Positions 59,998 through 64,000 of a stretch of 64,000 bases of DNA are shown here, piece by piece. The position numbers and the translations under genes are program-made. The stretch is from contig NZXX01000012.1 of the NCBI GenBank assembly GCA_002702065.1, positions 434,001 through 498,000 of the forward strand, given 5' to 3'. Under the pieces are notes generated by a model that worked only from the letters and a program-made list of their open reading frames with translations, did not search any database and was not told where the DNA came from. Origin of the DNA: Anaerolineaceae bacterium (GTDB lineage Bacteria; Chloroflexota; Anaerolineae; Aggregatilineales; Phototrophicaceae). Positions within the stretch are counted from its first letter, which is position 1. Every line of letters starts with the position of its first letter.

Positions 59998-61113
59998 TCA
60001 GCCTACGCCGATGCTGAAATTGAGCTGATAGACGCTCTTGGCGGCTTTGTAACCCATTTCAATCAATGCTTCGCTGTGGTCGTCGTAATCGACGATGCGC
60101 GCAATCGGGAAGAAGTCATCCGGTGCGACGACCACAACCTTCACCCGCCGGTAGGTGTAATCATCGCGTCCGGGGTTCATCTGCCGTTCCATTTCGGCCA
60201 GCTTGTTATAGGCTTCGGTGGCACGCAGTCGGTCGCGGAAAGACGCCAGTAAGGCCCAATCCAGTGTCCAGGTTGCGGCCTCCATAAAGCTGTTTGGCAG
60301 ACGATTATGGCCGACTTCGCCTTTGCGCCAGGGGGTCATCAGCACGACGATCACTTCCATGTCTTCGGTAATCGGGTGGTTGCGGGCGGCGTCCAGCGCG
60401 GCGCTGAGCGGCGTATTGGCGACGACAGCCCCATCCCAGTACGTCGAGCCGGAATCGTGGGTCCAGGGGTAAACCATCGGGATGCTGGCGCTGGCGAGGA
60501 TGCGGTTAAACGTGATGCCGTTCTGGATATTGGCGCGCGGTTCGCCAAATTTACGATTGATGACGGGCTTGTTGCTGAACATCGCCAGTTCGCCGCTGTA
60601 AATATCGGTGGCGCTGATCAGCAGCGTCTGTTCGCTGGCGTTAATCTTGGCTTCGTCCAGTTTCAGCTTTTCGATCATCGTGCGGCGCAGCGGCCCGGTA
60701 TCGAGCAGGTTGCTCCAGCGGCCCACCAACCATGAAGGCAGATCGCCAAAGGCTTCGGGCGGTGAGTGGGCGTCGTCATGCGGTACACGGGCCAAGGGCC
60801 GACCGATCAGCCCGCGCAGTACCAGATTGGCGATGCGCCGTGTCAGCCAGTTCATGCCCGGCGGCAGCCCCTCAATGTCAGACTCGCGGGCCAGTTTCCA
60901 GAAGTGTTCGATTTCCTCTGGCGTTTTGCCCTGCACAATGGCCGCGCCATTAACCGCGCCAATGGATGTGCCGACGACGATCTCCGGCGACCAGGGGCCG
61001 CTGTGGTCGGCATCGACATCCAGCTTGTGGTCTTCCATCAGATATTTATAGACGCCTGCCTGAAACGCTCCGCGCCCACCGCCACCTGAAAGCACCAGAG
61101 TGCGAATGGTCAT
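59998..61113 (-). CDS. Patatin-like phospholipase
   Basis: A 371-residue lipid acyl hydrolase with oxyanion loop SGGGGRGAFQAGVY (9-22), nucleophile Ser in GTSIGAVNG (about 48-56) and the Asp of the dyad in YWDGAVVAN (about 226). It cleaves acyl esters of lipids. It ends at the base after the PhyH stop, so the two genes are convergent with no spacer. Confidence 0.9.
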   Translation of the reverse strand: MTIRTLVLSGGGGRGAFQAGVYKYLMEDHKLDVDADHSGPWSPEIVVGTSIGAVNGAAIVQGKTPEEIEHFWKLARESDIEGLPPGMNWLTRRIANLVLRGLIGRPLARVPHDDAHSPPEAFGDLPSWLVGRWSNLLDTGPLRRTMIEKLKLDEAKINASEQTLLISATDIYSGELAMFSNKPVINRKFGEPRANIQNGITFNRILASASIPMVYPWTHDSGSTYWDGAVVANTPLSAALDAARNHPITEDMEVIVVLMTPWRKGEVGHNRLPNSFMEAATWTLDWALLASFRDRLRATEAYNKLAEMERQMNPGRDDYTYRRVKVVVVAPDDFFPIARIVDYDDHSEALIEMGYKAAKSVYQLNFSIGVG

Positions 61114-61243
61114 ACAAATTACCCCCTGTGCCGTATCAAAACATCAAACCTGTCTGTTTCGATTATAGCCAGTTATAGCCAGTTCGCAGGCTTGGGGTAA
61201 GATTGTGATGTGCGACTACTTAAATGGACGAGGAAAAAAGCTA

Positions 61244-62530
61244 ATGCGTATCACGGATATGAATATTACGCCGATTGCGATCACCGATCCGCCGCTGCTC
61301 AACGCCGCTGGTCTGCATGCGCCTTATGCGCTGCGCATCATCGTGGAACTGGTGGCGGATGATAACTCCTACGGGTTGGGCGAAGTGCCCGGCAGCATCG
61401 AAACGGAACAGGCGCTGGCGGCTGTGCGCGAAGTTGTCATCGGCAAAGACCCGTTCCAGTTGAATGCCATTGAAGCCGGTATCCGCGAGCGATTCTCCGA
61501 AGAAACCAGCGCGGCACGGGGTGAAGCCCCCTGGGATCAGCGGCGGCTGGTGCATGTGCTCAGCGGCGTGGAAGTGGCCTGTTTCGACCTGATGGGTAAG
61601 GCTACCGGGCGTCCGGTGGTGGATCTGCTCGGCGGCAAGGCGCGGGACCGGGTGCCTTTTTCGGCCTATCTATTCTTCAAGCATGAAGGCGCGGGCGGCG
61701 AGCTGGGCTTCGGCACCGACCCGAACGCGACTGGCTGGGCAGCGGCCCGGCAAAAAGCGGCACTCGACCCGGCGGGCGTGGTGGCGCAGGCACAGGCCAT
61801 GTGCGCCGAGTTCGGCTTCCAGTCGATCAAGCTGAAGGGCGGCGCTTTCGAACCGAACGTTGAGGTGGAGGCTATGCTGGCACTGCGCGAGGCGTTCGGG
61901 CCGGATGTACCGCTGCGGCTTGACCCGAATGCGATCTGGAAAGTGGAAACCGCTATCGAGGCCGGAAAACGCCTTGAAGGGGTGCTGGAATATTACGAAG
62001 ACCCGGTGCGCGGGCAGGAGAACATGGCGCAGGTGGCGCAGGCGGTCAATATCCCGCTGGCGACCAACATGTGCACCACGTCATTCGGGGATATCCCCGG
62101 CAGCGTGCGACTCAATTCCGAGGCGATCATCCTCAGCGATCATCATTTCTGGGGTGGGCTGCGGTCGTCACTGGGCCTGTCGCGCATTTGCCAGACGTTC
62201 GGGCGCGGCCTGTCGATGCACTCCAACAGCCATGTCGGTATTTCGCTGGCGGCGATGGCGCATCTGGCAGCGGCGACCCCCAACCTGACGTATGCCTGCG
62301 ACACGCATTACCCCTGGCAGTCCGAAGAAGTGATCGTCGGTGGACGTTTCCAGTTTGAGGAAGGGTCGCTGGTGATCTCGGATGAGCCGGGTCTGGGGAT
62401 TGAGCTGGACCGCGCGGCACTGGCAAAACTGCACGAGCAGTATGAGGCGGCAGGGCTGGAACGGCGCAACGACGAAATCGAGATGCAGAAAGTTCAGCCG
62501 GGCTGGAAGTTCCAGGCTGTTCGCTGGTGA
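61244..62530 (+). CDS. Enolase-superfamily sugar-acid dehydratase, glucarate-dehydratase-like
   Basis: A 428-residue muconate/mandelate-type barrel. Substrate and metal residues visible are the K-x-K of SIKLKGG (about 203-207), DPNAIW (about 229), EDPVRG (about 250), and SDHHFWGGL (about 304) with late CDTHYPWQSEE. This pattern best fits glucarate or related dehydratases. ATG 61244 follows GAGGA. Placed between a patatin gene and a secreted protein, without a clear pathway partner except the lactonase far upstream. Confidence 0.8.
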   Translation: MRITDMNITPIAITDPPLLNAAGLHAPYALRIIVELVADDNSYGLGEVPGSIETEQALAAVREVVIGKDPFQLNAIEAGIRERFSEETSAARGEAPWDQRRLVHVLSGVEVACFDLMGKATGRPVVDLLGGKARDRVPFSAYLFFKHEGAGGELGFGTDPNATGWAAARQKAALDPAGVVAQAQAMCAEFGFQSIKLKGGAFEPNVEVEAMLALREAFGPDVPLRLDPNAIWKVETAIEAGKRLEGVLEYYEDPVRGQENMAQVAQAVNIPLATNMCTTSFGDIPGSVRLNSEAIILSDHHFWGGLRSSLGLSRICQTFGRGLSMHSNSHVGISLAAMAHLAAATPNLTYACDTHYPWQSEEVIVGGRFQFEEGSLVISDEPGLGIELDRAALAKLHEQYEAAGLERRNDEIEMQKVQPGWKFQAVRW

Positions 62531-62660
62531 CAAATCGTTAAGGCTTCCCGGACTCGCAGCCGCACTACAATGGAAATGTGCTTAATTCTGGTTCGTGTGC
62601 GTCATACCGGCTATTCCGGGTAGGGCGGGCACGAACCGCAGTCAGGGGAGTAGAACGTTG

Positions 62661-64000
62661 ATGTCTAGAAAAATCGGGATTTTGCTGCTGCTGCTGGTCG
62701 CGGTTGTGGTGCCGGTCAGTGCGCAGGGCGGGTCGTATGTGGTTTGCCCAGACGGGCAGGTGATCGAAAACGGTGTCGAGATCATCATCAGCATGCGGCC
62801 CGGCTTCACCTACCACGCCACCGCCATTGGCCTGGATGGATTTGACCCGGTACTGGCGGTCAGTGATGAATTCGGCACCAGCCTGTGTGCGGATGACGAT
62901 GCGACGGCGGCCAGCTACAGCCTCGATCTCCCGACAACCGGCCTGGTGACCGAGTCCTTCCTCAGTTCGCAGGTGCCGTTTTATCATAACTATGATGGCT
63001 TTCACGATATTTCGGTGACGGTGGGTGGCTTTGCCAACACATCGGGCGAATTTGTCGTCATCCTCGAAGGCATGGCGGTGACGTCGGCGGATGGCAGCGG
63101 GCCGGGTTCGGGCGATCCGTTTGCACTGCATATCACGCCCAATGTCACCGCGTCCGGCGTGCCGATCAGCGCCTATATGATTTCCGTGACAAGCGGCCTC
63201 GACCCCCTGATGAAAATCATGGACAGCGACGACCAGCCTTTCCAGTTCGATGATGGCACCTACTTCGCCTGCGACGACGCCGGGAATCTGGAATTGTGCT
63301 GGGGCGAATCGTATTCACTGGCCGGGGCCTATGTCTCGCGCACACAGGGGCGGCAGCTGCCCGGCGGCAATCTCGATGCCATGATGATTGTGCCGATTGA
63401 AGAATTGGGTATGGAGCCGGATGAAGAAGGCTATCTCAACTACAAAATGTCCAGCTCTGGCAATGGCACCAGCGGCGACTACGTGGTGGTCTTCCATATG
63501 GGCACAACCGGTTCAGATGAGGCTGCGCAGTCCAGCGGCAGGACCAGTGAAAACGGCCTGTATTACCAGTGGGCCAGCGGGGCATCGGCCACCAGCCAGT
63601 ATACGGACACCCGCTGGAACGCCGCGCAGGCCACTGGCGCGCCCGATACCAATGATTGCGGCGATATTGATACGGCGTGGGCTTCTTCCAGCAGCACCGG
63701 GTCTGATGTGCTGACTCTGGACTTTGCCGAAGCCGTGATTCCGTCGCAGATCAATATTTACCAGACGTACAACCCCGGTTCGATTATCAAGGTGGAAGTG
63801 GCGAATGGCGATGGCAAGCCGGTTGTGCTGCCCAAGAGCGATGATCCGCCGGGCAATACACCGTGCCCCGGCATTCTTACCCTGAACCTCGATGGTGTGG
63901 ATGAGCCGGTGAACCGGGTCATTATTCATCTGGATCAGTCGATTGGCGGCGGTTGGAACGAGATCGACGCGGTTGAACTGGTGGGTGTACCAGTCGCAGG
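62661..64000 (+). CDS. Secreted protein with repeated beta-domains and C-terminal F5/8-type-C-like domain (cut by window edge)
   Basis: A reading frame open from ATG 62661 (GGGGAG upstream) to the window end, 446 codons so far. It has a signal peptide (residues 1-22, ending VPVSAQG). Two related beta-rich units follow (about 24-150 and 160-285; LDGFDPVLAVSDEFGTSLCADDD and SGLDPLMKIMDSDDQPF are equivalent). After them comes a discoidin-like unit with TRWNAAQATGAPDT and DIDTAWASSSS (about 310-440). It likely binds carbohydrate or matrix. The 3' end is missing. Confidence 0.8.
   Translation, partial: MSRKIGILLLLLVAVVVPVSAQGGSYVVCPDGQVIENGVEIIISMRPGFTYHATAIGLDGFDPVLAVSDEFGTSLCADDDATAASYSLDLPTTGLVTESFLSSQVPFYHNYDGFHDISVTVGGFANTSGEFVVILEGMAVTSADGSGPGSGDPFALHITPNVTASGVPISAYMISVTSGLDPLMKIMDSDDQPFQFDDGTYFACDDAGNLELCWGESYSLAGAYVSRTQGRQLPGGNLDAMMIVPIEELGMEPDEEGYLNYKMSSSGNGTSGDYVVVFHMGTTGSDEAAQSSGRTSENGLYYQWASGASATSQYTDTRWNAAQATGAPDTNDCGDIDTAWASSSSTGSDVLTLDFAEAVIPSQINIYQTYNPGSIIKVEVANGDGKPVVLPKSDDPPGNTPCPGILTLNLDGVDEPVNRVIIHLDQSIGGGWNEIDAVELVGVPVA

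Noticed and set aside
1-64000. tRNA and rRNA genes, CRISPR arrays, transposases, phage integrases or attachment sites
   Set aside because: I searched by eye for tRNA T-arm words, regular direct repeats and recombinase motifs and found none except the tmRNA-like locus; this is not a computed search.

Overview
The window is a GC-rich chromosomal stretch, densely coded on both strands. I see no tRNA or rRNA gene, CRISPR array, transposase or phage gene. The gene set suggests a free-living bacterium of the phylum Chloroflexota (Anaerolineae-like). It includes F420-type oxidoreductases, Thr/Pro-linked lipoproteins with LGFP-like repeats, PspC and LiaF-like proteins, a bactofilin-type membrane protein, a KimA-type potassium importer and a hexulose-phosphate synthase/isomerase pair. 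That placement is inferred from content, not from a marker gene.

Layout. 1-2.7 kb: envelope or glycolipid genes (nucleotide-sugar dehydrogenase start, FAD oxidoreductase, flippase-like membrane protein). 2.8-8.8 kb: bactofilin-type membrane protein, FHA protein, NatAB-like ABC exporter, PspC and LiaF-like membrane proteins. 8.8-12.3 kb: predicted propeller, then an ECF sigma factor, an anti-sigma-like protein and a secreted protein. 12.3-18.6 kb: unknown genes, an alginate-lyase-like protein, a GlcD-type oxidase with a HEAT protein, MgtE, and an extremely acidic protein. 18.7-25.6 kb: PdxT, TPR protein, L,D-transpeptidase, SMP-30 lactonase, U32-like protein, ArnT-like glycosyltransferase. 25.7-31.3 kb: a 1073-residue transporter/HEAT/cyclic-nucleotide fusion, a response regulator, a DUF421 protein and an F420-type oxidoreductase.

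31.5-37.5 kb appears to be a potassium regulon. KdpD and KdpE lie beside a KimA-like importer rather than the Kdp ATPase. The same TCAAG-N6-TCAAG direct repeat occurs twice upstream of the importer and once upstream of the small gene, kdpD and kdpE.

37.5-46.5 kb: lspA heads an operon with a lipoprotein, a membrane sensor-like protein and a secreted glycoside hydrolase; further on are a phosphoesterase, a 2H ligase-like protein, and a lipoprotein followed by the RuMP enzymes hxlA and hxlB. At 46.54 kb lies a 123-nt RNA gene with both conserved ends of tmRNA, including the G3-U70 alanine identity pair, but no room for the mRNA-like tag domain. This is the most unusual feature here.

47-64 kb: a degenerate receiver protein, a DSD1-type PLP enzyme, an ArsR-type regulator, a Ddn-like and an acyl-CoA dehydrogenase-like protein, sulfotransferase and glycosyltransferases. 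A tsaE-tsaB-rimI-glycosyltransferase operon follows, then an SDR/phytanoyl-dioxygenase pair, a patatin phospholipase, a glucarate-dehydratase-like enolase and the start of a secreted protein.
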